A stretch of 6,023 nt of DNA, taken from the NCBI GenBank assembly GCA_021829055.1, contig JAJZCS010000139.1, positions 1 to 6,023 of the forward strand, written 5' to 3'. The position numbers and the translations under genes were made by a program. Below the pieces are notes generated by a model that worked only from the letters and a program-made list of their open reading frames with translations, was not told the origin of the DNA and did no database searches. Source of the stretch: Pseudomonadota bacterium (GTDB lineage: Bacteria; Pseudomonadota; Alphaproteobacteria; Acetobacterales; Acetobacteraceae). Positions within the stretch are counted from its first letter, which is position 1. Each line of letters starts with the position of its first letter. Shown here piece by piece: positions 1-5,934 of the stretch.

Positions 1-355
1 GCCGGTCGAGTCGTGCCAATGCCCGACGTTCATCATCTTCAAGTGCAGGCGGTCCAAATCGCGAGCCGCCGCAAGTCTCAGCTACCCGGTTTGCGCTGGA
101 ACCGCTCAGAATCGATAACGCAAAAACAAGTAGGCGTGGCGTTACTGCCGCGCCTACCCGATCAAGCCACCAGCCGAGGCGATAGCGTGCGCGGATCACA
201 GACCAAACATTCTCGCTGATTTCCCGCCGATCTCCAGCGCCAATAAACCTGCGTGCCCGAAAGAATTCGTTAGCGACCGCGTCGGCCGGACGCCGGTCAA
301 TCTCAATCGAGCCAAGCAGTTCAATTGCCGCCTGCAAACGCCCGGCAGAGGTCAT
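1..355 (-). CDS. rsmB: RsmB/Sun-family 16S rRNA (cytosine-C5) methyltransferase, N-terminal part (runs off window)
   Basis: The reverse strand is open from an ATG at 355-353 to the window edge, giving 118 codons and one extra base. The translation starts MTSAGRLQAAIELLGSIEID and contains RPADAVANEFFRARRFIG, GDRREISENVW and RYRLGWWLD. These match the NusB-like N-terminal domain of alphaproteobacterial RsmB/NOL1/NOP2/Sun methyltransferases, which use S-adenosylmethionine to methylate a cytosine of 16S rRNA. The SAM-binding catalytic domain with its two cysteines lies outside the window, so activity cannot be judged. The ATG is 6 nt after the guaB stop codon, with an AGGA about 12 nt upstream that overlaps the end of guaB. 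The gene is therefore very probably co-transcribed, and perhaps translationally coupled, with guaB. From memory, guaB-rsmB-guaA is a recurring order in this group; guaA would be expected beyond the left edge. The call is by recognition of family wording, not by a search. Confidence 0.8.
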   Translation of the reverse strand, partial: MTSAGRLQAAIELLGSIEIDRRPADAVANEFFRARRFIGAGDRREISENVWSVIRARYRLGWWLDRVGAAVTPRLLVFALSILSGSSANRVAETCGGSRFGPPALEDDERRALARLDR

Positions 356-361
356 CAGACT

Positions 362-1894
362 CTAATCCTGCCGGTAGTTCGGGGCTTCGCGCGTGATCGC
401 AACATCGTGGACATGGCTTTCGCGTAAGCCCGCGACGGTGGCCCGACGAAACCGCGTAGTGCTTTTTAAGGCTTCGATAGAAGCTGATCCGGTATAGCCC
501 ATGCCAGCTCGCAATCCACCGACGAGCTGATGCACCACGGCAGCCATTGCTCCCTTGTAAGCCACCCTGCCCTCGATCCCTTCGGGAACGAGCTTCAGAG
601 CGTCCGTTATATCCTGCTGGAAATACCTATCCGCCGAGCCGCGCGCCATGGCACCGAGGCTGCCCATCCCGCGATAGGATTTGTACGATCGACCCTGATA
701 GAGAAAAACCTCCCCAGGGGCTTCATCCGTTCCGGCCAGCAATGAGCCAATCATGACGCAATCCGCTCCGGCTGCAATCGCTTTGACCATGTCACCGGAC
801 GTCCGGATACCCCCATCGGCAATAGCAGGAATGTTAGCGTCACGGCATGCCGCTGCTGTCTCCAGTACTGCGGAGAATTGCGGTACGCCGACACCGGCCA
901 CTACACGGGTTGTACAAATGCTGCCAGGGCCGATCCCGATCTTGATGGCATCCGCCCCGGCCGAAATAAGAGCGCTTGCGCCTTCCGGCGTTGCGACATT
1001 GCCTGCAATGATTTGCACCGCGTTCGAAATATCCCTTACGCGGGCGACGGCTCTCAGGACACCTTCAGAATGACCATGAGCGGTATCAACAACGATGACC
1101 TCGGCGCCGGCAGAAATCAGCGCTTCAGCGCGAGCAAAACCGTCCTCACCAACACCCGTTGCGGCTGCAACACGCAAACGACCAAGTCCGTCCTTGTTAG
1201 CGAGCGGGTGTGCCTCGGCCTTATCCATGTCCTTCACAGTGATTAGACCAATACAGCGAAATGCCTCGTCAACCACCAAAAGCTTCTCTATGCGGTACTT
1301 GTGCAGCAGTTGTTTTGCAGTTTCGGGAGCCACGTCAGCGGGCGCCGTAATAAGGTTTTCGTGCGTCATCAGTTCTGAAACGCGCGAATTTGGATCAGTT
1401 GCGAAACGCACATCGCGATGCGTCAAGATACCAACCAAGCGGTTGGTCTCACGCTCTACAACAGGAACCCCGGAAATACCATGCGCGGCCATTAGGGCTT
1501 GGGCTTCAGCTAATGTTTGGTCCGGGTAAATTGTGAGCGGATTGACAACCATCCCACTTTCAAATTTTTTTACCAACCGGACCTGCTCAGCTTGTTCGGA
1601 AATTGAGAGGTTCTTATGGATCACGCCGATCCCCCCCTGCTGCGCCATGGCAATCGCCATTTTCGCCTCAGTGACGGTATCCATTGCCGCTGAAATCAGC
1701 GGGATGTTTAGCGAAATTGTGCGTGTGAGCCGCGTGGTGGTGTCCACTTCCGTCGGCAGAACCGTCGAATAGTCCGGAACCAACAGGATATCATCGAAGG
1801 CAAATGCCTCTGTCACGCGGTCAACGCCAGCCCGATGGGGCGGAACAGTATCCGCCACGTCGCGTCGCGGAGAATCATCAAAAACGGGGGCCAT
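362..1894 (-). CDS. guaB: Inosine-5'-monophosphate dehydrogenase (IMPDH)
   Basis: The 510-residue cytoplasmic enzyme oxidises IMP to XMP with NAD+, the rate-limiting step of guanine nucleotide synthesis. The barrel begins [17 protein letters not shown] (from residue 31) and [10 protein letters not shown] (about 68-77). Two CBS (Bateman) domains occupy roughly 115-225, with SGVPVVE and ILTHRDVRF in the first and EKLLVVDE in the second. Also visible are VDTAHGHS (about 269-276), GNVATPEGA, the active-site loop [11 protein letters not shown] with catalytic Cys327, [11 protein letters not shown] with IMP-phosphate-binding Asp360, and the mobile flap SADRYFQ with the Arg423-Tyr424 dyad. It ends in the usual [16 protein letters not shown]. 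The frame is open 21 codons further upstream, to 1957, but the ATG at 1894 has AAGGA 6 nt before it and is preferred. Even so, the N-terminus is about 23 residues longer than in E. coli GuaB. All expected motifs are present and the gene looks fully functional. It is first in a probable guaB-rsmB operon. Confidence 0.96.
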   Translation of the reverse strand: MAPVFDDSPRRDVADTVPPHRAGVDRVTEAFAFDDILLVPDYSTVLPTEVDTTTRLTRTISLNIPLISAAMDTVTEAKMAIAMAQQGGIGVIHKNLSISEQAEQVRLVKKFESGMVVNPLTIYPDQTLAEAQALMAAHGISGVPVVERETNRLVGILTHRDVRFATDPNSRVSELMTHENLITAPADVAPETAKQLLHKYRIEKLLVVDEAFRCIGLITVKDMDKAEAHPLANKDGLGRLRVAAATGVGEDGFARAEALISAGAEVIVVDTAHGHSEGVLRAVARVRDISNAVQIIAGNVATPEGASALISAGADAIKIGIGPGSICTTRVVAGVGVPQFSAVLETAAACRDANIPAIADGGIRTSGDMVKAIAAGADCVMIGSLLAGTDEAPGEVFLYQGRSYKSYRGMGSLGAMARGSADRYFQQDITDALKLVPEGIEGRVAYKGAMAAVVHQLVGGLRAGMGYTGSASIEALKSTTRFRRATVAGLRESHVHDVAITREAPNYRQD

Positions 1895-1899
1895 GGCAC

Positions 1900-1908
1900 G
1901 TCCTTGGC
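1900..1908 (-). promoter_or_regulatory. Shine-Dalgarno deciding the guaB start
   Basis: On the minus strand AAGGA lies 6 nt before the ATG at 1894. The next upstream ATG in the same frame (1957) falls inside the loop of the leader hairpin at 1949-1968, so it is a much poorer start. Confidence 0.7.
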
Positions 1909-1948
1909 TGGAGCAACCTTGGCGACCCCTAGTACTCGTCACCGACCG

Positions 1949-1968
1949 CTTCTGCAAGCGAGCAGAAG
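1949..1968 (-). promoter_or_regulatory. Perfect hairpin in the guaB leader
   Basis: CTTCTGC and GCAGAAG form a perfect 7-bp inverted repeat around a 6-nt loop, ending about 55 nt upstream of the guaB start codon. No run of T follows it on the minus strand, so it does not look like an intrinsic terminator. It could be a leader RNA structure or an operator-like site. Its role is unknown. A weak promoter-like pair (TTGCAG, 17 nt, TACTAG on the minus strand) overlaps the region but matches the consensus poorly. Confidence 0.4.
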
Positions 1969-2004
1969 GTTACCCTGTTATTCCGTATAGTCCGGAACGC
2001 AAGA

Positions 2005-2329
2005 TCACATGCGCCGCATAAGTAACCTTGGGCGGAAGAGGCAAAGGGCTACCAGGAAGAAAATGCCCGCCATCCACATCGACACCATGATGCTGAAGCG
2101 GTTACACCCGCCCCCGTCGCGATGAGCGGACTTCTCTCGGCGATTCAGCGCAAGCAGAACCATGACGCTCAAAATGAACTACCGGAAGGCCACTCGAGTC
2201 ATGCATAACCGTGATAATGCCACTGCAGACAGCGCCCACTGCGGAAATGTCCGTCGCTGAAATCGCGATGACGAAACCATGTGCAAGGAGTCGAGACGCA
2301 TTGCGCCATATAGAGCCTGCTGCGAGAGA
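2005..2329 (-). pseudogene. Decayed 3' end of a membrane protein, possibly an MFS transporter; or a 52-aa small membrane ORF
   Basis: Two overlapping minus-strand frames carry membrane-like sequence. The first (2329 down to a stop at 2102) contains AHGFVIAISATDISAVGAV followed by CSGIITVMHDSSG. This spacing of small residues and glycines recalls the G..SG......S.G stretch of DHA2-type MFS permeases. The second frame (about 2190 down to TGA at 2007-2005) contains a hydrophobic helix, SMWMAGIFFLVALCLFRP, then basic residues and a stop, as at the end of a last transmembrane segment. Joining them needs one frameshift near 2190. Read alone, the second frame has an ATG at 2163 and would encode 52 residues with one clear membrane span, but it has no convincing ribosome binding site. 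It is oriented like guaB and ends about 110 nt upstream of it. The family assignment is a guess from wording; the hydrophobic helix is directly visible. Confidence 0.3.
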
Positions 2330-2472
2330 TCAGACGGCCCTGTTGGATGGTCAGACCCTGCCAGAACCCCAGCCAACGTAGTCTGCGACTTCAGATCTCG
2401 TGCTAGCAGCCTGTCGGGTTCGGGTCATCGCCTACGGCCGGGCTGTTCACCGATGGCGATGCGGCGACCCAG
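2330..2472. other. Intergenic stretch beside the IS1182-like remnant; element end not resolved
   Basis: No gene is recognisable here. The non-coding end of the IS1182-like element, which should follow the transposase stop at 2473, must lie in this stretch. Because the opposite end of the element is missing, there is no partner inverted repeat to mark the boundary, and I could not place it. Confidence 0.3.
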
Positions 2473-2893
2473 TCAGGCCACCTGCAGGCGCAGGATGCGC
2501 CTGCAGGTGTAGGCCAGAGCGATCAGGGTCCACGTGGTGGCGACTTTTAGCAGGCCGCGCAGGCGGAAGCGGGCAAAGCCGATGGCGCTTTGATGATCCC
2601 GACCACGGGTTCGACGGTCTGCTTGCGCAGTTTGTAGAGGGCTTTGCCATCTTCGGTCTCCAGCCTGGCCCTCAGGGCAATCCGCCAGGGTTCGGTGATC
2701 CGTCGCGCTGGCCTGGGTTCCGGCGGCGGTCGGAAGTCGTACGGCCGATGCGGCTGGGTGCGGCCGATTGCGACCAGCGGCTCGATGCCGCGCATCTGGA
2801 GTTCCTCCACCGCCGGGCCGCTGGCGAAGCCGGTATCGGCCAGGACGATCTTCGGCAGGCCGACGGTCTTCTCCATCGCCAGGAGGGTTGTTG
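2473..2893 (-). pseudogene. IS1182-like (IS5/IS1182 DDE superfamily) transposase, C-terminal remnant, frameshifted
   Basis: Only the last ~140 codons of a cut-and-paste DDE transposase remain. The first frame reads LLAMEKTVGLPKIVLADTGF, where the Asp is the second catalytic residue. It then continues through EELQMRGIEPLVAIGR and GKALYKLRKQTVEPVVGIIK, where the Glu in VEPV is the third. At 2588-2592 the frame is lost and continues one frame over as SAIGFARFRLRGLLKVAT to the stop TGA at 2475-2473. The joint reads ATC AAA GC GCC ATC, where the family pattern IIKSAIGF would need AAA AGC. A single A lost from a run of four explains it. The N-terminal half, including the first catalytic Asp, is missing: the sequence changes to phaC at about 2893. 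It is a dead element. The exact IS family (IS1182 versus a close IS5 group) is from memory of wording. Confidence 0.8.
2480..2508. repeat. 13-bp perfect inverted repeat at the transposase 3' end
   Basis: ACCTGCAGGCGCA (2480-2492) and its exact complement (2496-2508) flank a 3-nt spacer. It overlaps the last codons of the IS1182-like transposase (YTCRRILRLQV), five bases before the stop codon. It would fold into a very stable GC-rich hairpin in either transcript. No U-tract follows on either strand, so a standard intrinsic terminator is not supported. Confidence 0.8.
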
Positions 2894-3325
2894 CAGGTTT
2901 TATTTGCGATGCTTGATCCGTTCGAGGTGGGCGATTTATATCGGAAATTCTCGGCTCTTGCGCAGACAAGCCCGCAGGCACGGCGCTTCGTTGTACTGGA
3001 AGATTGGCTGAGTGACGGGGTTCCTTTAGGCGAGCACGTCGCCCGAGAAACGCTGGTGCAGTGGTGCGGCGCGAACACTCCAAATCGCGGGGAATGGTGC
3101 GTCGAGGGCCATTGCATCGATCGTATCACCCTACCCTGCTGCACGTTTATCGCAATCCCTAAACGCTACCTTATTGTACCTCCCGCCTCTGCCTTACCTC
3201 TCGCATCCTTAATCCCGAACACCATATTTGTCAGGCCGGACGCCGGCCATATCGGAATGGTCGCGGGGAGGCATGCTGAATCGGCACTATGGAAACCATT
3301 CTTAAGATGGGTCCGCGGGTTGTAA
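2894..3325 (+). pseudogene. phaC: Poly(3-hydroxyalkanoate) synthase, C-terminal fragment lacking catalytic Asp
   Basis: PHA synthase polymerises (R)-3-hydroxyacyl-CoA into polyester granules, using a Cys-Asp-His triad on an alpha/beta-hydrolase fold. Only 143 codons remain, from QVLFAMLDPFEVGDLYRKF through FVVLEDWLSDGVPLGEHVAR and NTPNRGEWCVEG to the catalytic-His motif AGHIGMVAG. They end ALWKPFLRWVRGL and TAA at 3325, with the C-terminus in its normal place. The 5' part, with the lipase-box Cys, is gone; the sequence switches at about 2893 to an IS1182-like remnant on the other strand. The usual catalytic-Asp motif (RDRIVPP in relatives) reads KRYLIVPP here, so Asp appears replaced by Tyr (GAC to TAC would do it). 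The same frame stays open leftwards into the IS by chance, but that part is not PhaC. With no start and two triad residues missing, this is a pseudogene. The phaA gene follows 58 nt later, consistent with a former phaC-phaA operon. Confidence 0.82.
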
Positions 3326-3339
3326 CCCTACGAACATGA

Positions 3340-3354
3340 GGCAAGTATTTTGCC
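3340..3354 (+). other. Short stem between phaC remnant and phaA
   Basis: GGCAA and TTGCC pair across a 5-nt AT-rich loop in the 58-nt gap before phaA. The stem is only 5 bp with no T-tract, so it is probably not a terminator. I see no convincing promoter in this gap. Confidence 0.2.
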
Positions 3355-3383
3355 ACAACTGTACCCGTCAGTAGGACCAGAAA

Positions 3384-4556
3384 ATGGATGATGTGATGAT
3401 AGTGTCGGCAGCGCGCACTCCGGTGGGACGCTTCAATGGCGCCTTCGCAAGTACTCCGGCCCATATGTTGGGTGAAGTGACCATCAGGGCGGCCATCCAA
3501 CGGGCAAGCTTGGTGCCCGACGAAATCGACGAAGTTATCTTGGGCCAGGTATTGACCGCTGGAGCGGGTCAGAACCCCGCCCGCCAGGCCGCGCGCATGG
3601 CCGGCATTCCAGATTCCAAGACAGCATTCGGTGTCAATCAGCTCTGCGGCTCCGGCCTGCGTGCTGTCGCACTCTCAGCACAACAGATCATGTCCCGACA
3701 GTGTGATATTGTCATCGCCGGCGGCCAAGAGAGCATGTCGATGAGCTCGCATTGCGCACATTTACGCTCAAGCAGAAAAATGGGAGATGTGGCGCTCGTC
3801 GATACGATGATTAAGGATGGATTATGGGACGCCTTCAACGGCTACCACATGGGTACAACTGCCGAAAATGTTGCGCGTGCCTACCATGTTACCCGAGAAG
3901 AGCAGGATGCTCTTGCCTTGACCTCTCAGCACAAGGCGTCAGATGCGCAAAAATCAGGCCGCTTCAAGGATGAGATTGCGTCAGTATCGATTTCTTGTCG
4001 GGAAGGCCAAGGAATTATTAGCGACGATGAACACATCCGCCATAACGCCACCATGGAGAAAATGGCCCGATTGAAACCGGCGTTCTGCAAGGACGGTAGC
4101 GTTACGGCGGGAAACGCGTCCGGTATTAGCGATGGCGCCGCCGCCCTTGTCGTCATGTCAGAAAGAGAGGCCAAGCGTCGCAACCTTCAGCCACTCGGGC
4201 GAATTGTTAGCTTCGCCACCGCTGGCGTCGATCCGGCCTTAATGGGAACAGGCCCAATACCGGCATCACGGAAAGCGCTTGATCGCGCCTCCTGGTCCGT
4301 CGATGATCTCGATCTCGTTGAAGTCAACGAAGCATTTGCGGCGCAAGCATGTGTTGTAAATACATGCTTGCGGCTTGATCCCGCCAAGGTCAACGTCAAT
4401 GGCGGCGCAATTGCAATAGGCCATCCAATCGGCGCGTCAGGTGCCAGGGTGCTTGTCACACTGCTGTTCGAAATGCAGAAGCGTAATGCTCACAAAGGGC
4501 TTGCCACGCTTTGCATCGGTGGAGGCATGGGTGTTGCCTTGTGCGTTGAACGCTGA
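3384..4556 (+). CDS. phaA: Acetyl-CoA acetyltransferase (biosynthetic beta-ketothiolase)
   Basis: The 390-residue thiolase condenses two acetyl-CoA to acetoacetyl-CoA, the first step of PHB synthesis, and also the reverse cleavage. Length is typical of the family. The start [20 protein letters not shown] is canonical. The nucleophilic Cys88 lies in [11 protein letters not shown] and is followed by [13 protein letters not shown] and the CoA-binding loop region [21 protein letters not shown]. Further on are [31 protein letters not shown], the catalytic His347 in [16 protein letters not shown], and the acid/base Cys377 in [10 protein letters not shown]. All residues of the Cys-His-Cys set are present, so it should be active. 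AGGA sits 7 nt before the ATG. It follows the phaC fragment by 58 nt and has no phaB behind it; an IS481 element lies 96 nt downstream. As its presumed operon promoter upstream of phaC is lost, expression must come from a local or IS-derived promoter. A role outside PHB (ketone or amino-acid metabolism) is possible. The symbol rests on the phaC neighbour. Confidence 0.92.
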   Translation: MDDVMIVSAARTPVGRFNGAFASTPAHMLGEVTIRAAIQRASLVPDEIDEVILGQVLTAGAGQNPARQAARMAGIPDSKTAFGVNQLCGSGLRAVALSAQQIMSRQCDIVIAGGQESMSMSSHCAHLRSSRKMGDVALVDTMIKDGLWDAFNGYHMGTTAENVARAYHVTREEQDALALTSQHKASDAQKSGRFKDEIASVSISCREGQGIISDDEHIRHNATMEKMARLKPAFCKDGSVTAGNASGISDGAAALVVMSEREAKRRNLQPLGRIVSFATAGVDPALMGTGPIPASRKALDRASWSVDDLDLVEVNEAFAAQACVVNTCLRLDPAKVNVNGGAIAIGHPIGASGARVLVTLLFEMQKRNAHKGLATLCIGGGMGVALCVER

Positions 4557-4647
4557 ACGGAACAGCATGTTCAGACTCGGCCCCAGCCCAGCCTTACGCC
4601 TTGCTACCAGACCTCTCCGAAACCTACACGAACCTGGTTGTAGCTTA

Positions 4648-5582
4648 TTAGTTGTTTAGTCCCGGGCTTTGGTAGATTGGCTTGAGCCTGAACCGTTCGG
4701 GCTCTTTTGTCCCTATTTTGCAGATGAACTCATAGGGGGTCAGGCCCTTCAGGGTCTTCAGGCGCCGCCCGTAGTTGTATGCGTTGATGAACATCGACAG
4801 GTGAGCGGCGAGCTGTTGGTGACTGTCGTAGTGGAAGCGTTTGACGGTGGCATCCTTGATTGTTCGGTTCATCCGTTCGACCTGCCCGTTGGTCCAGGGA
4901 TGCTTCACCTTTGTCAGCCGGCGCTCGATGCCGTTCTCGTGGCAGCGGGTGTCGAACATGTGCGTGATGTAGCGGGCAGTCGGCGTGACGTGGCGGGAAG
5001 GTGAACTGGATGCCGTTGTCAGTCAGGACGGTGTGGATCTTGTAAGGGAACGCCTCGATCACCCGTTCCAGGAATGCCGACCCGGAGGTTCGTCCGGTCG
5101 GCTTCACCAACGGCACAACGGTGAATTTGCTGGCTCGATCAATGGCGACATAGAGGTAGAGCTTGCCTTCGGCGGTCTGGACCTCGGCGATATCGATGTG
5201 GAGATAGCCGATCGGATATGCCTGGAACCGCTTCTTGGCGGGCTTGGCGGCCGCGACCTCTGGCAGCCGCGAGATGCCGCGACGAACGCGGCAGATGCGG
5301 GATCGTTGGCTGAAGCGCATAAAGGCAATCGTCCAGCGGCAGAAGCGTATGCCGGCGAAAGGCGACAATGATCGCCTCGCCCTCGATGGACAGGACCGTC
5401 GACCTTGGTTCTATAGGACCCGTAGGCAGATCGGTCGCAGATGTCCGTCTTTTCCACCTGGCGACCGTCTTCTGATTGATCCCATGACCCTGGGCCAGAA
5501 CCCTCAGGCTCTCGTGACTATGCTGTATCGCTCGAAGGATTGCCTCAGTCGCGCGGGCGCTTCCGTGAAGAACCTGGCCCAT
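4648..5582 (-). pseudogene. IS481-family DDE transposase, broken by two internal deletions
   Basis: The intact protein would be a rve-type (retroviral integrase-like) transposase. The ATG at 5582 has AAGGA 6 nt upstream and opens MGQVLHGSARATEAILRAIQ, followed by a helix-turn-helix (LRVLAQGHGINQKTVARWK) and LLPLDDCLYALQPTIPHLPR. At about 5278 the frame is lost: about 23 nt that encode a stretch like LHRCLQRH in relatives are missing. The second frame resumes at GISRLPEV and holds catalytic Asp in YLHIDIAEVQTAEG and Asp in TVLTDNGIQFTFPP. At about 4980 a second deletion of about 8 nt, between GCCGAC and TGCC, shifts the frame again. The third frame carries HMFDTRC, the catalytic Glu in NGQVERMNRTIKDAT, and ends SPGLNN. 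All three catalytic residues survive but in different frames, so no single active protein is expected. Deletion sizes are inferred from remembered family sequence. The stop codon lies just outside the element. Confidence 0.9.
4653..4675 (+). repeat. IS481 terminal inverted repeat (transposase 3' side)
   Basis: The repeat starts TGTTTAGTCCCGGGCTTTGG. It matches the complement of 5616-5638 at 21 of 23 positions (mismatches at positions 12 and 22). The end also encodes the last residues (PGLN) of the transposase on the minus strand. Confidence 0.85.
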
Positions 5583-5615
5583 AGCGCTTCCTTCCATTCT
5601 TTGGAAAAGATTGCA

Positions 5616-5638
5616 CCACCAAAGCCAGGGACTAAACA
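5616..5638 (-). repeat. IS481 terminal inverted repeat (transposase 5' side)
   Basis: Read on the minus strand it starts TGTTTAGTCCCTGGCTTTGG, pairing with 4653-4675. It lies 34 nt upstream of the transposase start codon, leaving little room for a promoter inside the element. Confidence 0.85.
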
Positions 5639-5762
5639 CGCGAAGGCCAATGCCGCCAAGTCCAAGGTCCGCGCCCGCGTCGAGCATGTGTTCGCTTACC
5701 AGAAGGCGACAATGGGCCTATTTATCCCCAACATCGGCATCCGCCGCGCCAAGGCAGGATAG
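5639..5762 (+). pseudogene. IS5-family transposase, C-terminal fragment
   Basis: Forty plus-strand codons read AKANAAKSKVRARVEHVFAY, then QKATMGLFIPNIGIRRAKAG and TAG. This is the C-terminal catalytic region of IS5-family (DDE) transposases, in which the Glu of RVEHVFA is the third catalytic residue and GLFIRTIGIRRA is the usual continuation. The fragment begins exactly at the IS481 end (5638/5639), and the rest of the gene is not on the other side of that element. After RRAKA the family normally continues with a hydrophobic helix such as GLANLAYN; here it stops early, so the 3' end is decayed or truncated as well. It is non-functional. Confidence 0.8.
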
Positions 5763-5934
5763 CTGCGTCCCGATCATCGAAAAAGCACCCGAAAAGCCAA
5801 CGGGTAAATGGAAGTGCCCAGGTGCCTCTTCATCGGCATGCCCTAATACCAAATCCTGTGGTTAGTGACTGACCGCGGGGGTTCCGCGACGTGGTGGCGG
5901 TGTGATTCAAGATGGCGAGCATCGGAGGCTGGCC
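5763..5934 (+). other. Non-coding stretch holding the presumed left end of an IS630-type element
   Basis: No gene is recognisable. The part nearest the IS630 transposase should contain that element's terminal repeat, which normally abuts a TA target. Several TA steps occur (5845, 5848, 5864), but the matching right end is beyond the window, so the boundary cannot be fixed. A short GC-rich inverted repeat, CGCGG/CCGCG (5875-5879 and 5884-5888), is present 47-60 nt before the start codon. Confidence 0.35.

Larger units (their letters stand above)
4653..5638 (-). mobile_element. IS481-family insertion sequence, 986 bp, both ends present, no target duplication seen
   Basis: The element is bounded by imperfect inverted repeats of 23 bp (21 matches) that start TGTTTAGTCCC at each outer end, and it encodes the broken transposase. 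Full relatives are around 1.0-1.1 kb, so the two transposase deletions account for roughly the missing length. The bases outside the left end (ATTAGT) and right end (CGCGAA) do not match, so there is no visible target-site duplication. The right flank is an IS5-type transposase fragment, whereas the left flank is not. This suggests insertion into an IS5 element followed by a rearrangement on the left side. Confidence 0.85.

Noticed and set aside
13..219. Plus-strand open frame at the left edge
   Set aside because: It is antisense to the rsmB N-terminal coding region and resembles nothing known.
753..1772. Several plus-strand open frames across guaB
   Set aside because: They are shadows of the strongly conserved guaB coding sequence on the other strand.
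1895..1957. Upstream in-frame ATG at 1957, giving a 531-residue GuaB
   Set aside because: The extra 21 residues do not look like GuaB, the ATG lies in a hairpin loop, and the ATG at 1894 has a good AAGGA at proper spacing.
2473..3144. 223-codon minus-strand open frame across the phaC fragment
   Set aside because: Only the last ~40 codons are transposase; the rest is antisense to phaC and an out-of-frame reading of the transposase.
2768..3325. 185-codon plus-strand open frame read as one protein
   Set aside because: Its first ~42 codons are the antisense of the IS1182-like transposase; only 2894 onward is PhaC-like. The fusion in frame is accidental and has no ribosome binding site.
3340..3384. 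Promoter for phaA (TTGCCA, 16 nt, TAGGAC)
   Set aside because: The supposed -10 overlaps the ribosome binding site, so the transcript would start at or after the ATG; not credible.
4557..4652. Possible terminator after phaA (CTACA...TGTAG near 4621-4642)
   Set aside because: The stem is only 5 bp with a 10-nt loop and no T-tract; not enough to call.
4669..5371. Plus-strand open frames within the IS481 element
   Set aside because: They are antisense to the transposase and have no recognisable protein features.
5611..5865. 84-codon plus-strand open frame crossing the IS481 end
   Set aside because: It spans the element boundary and is out of frame with the IS5 transposase motif, so it is a chance frame.
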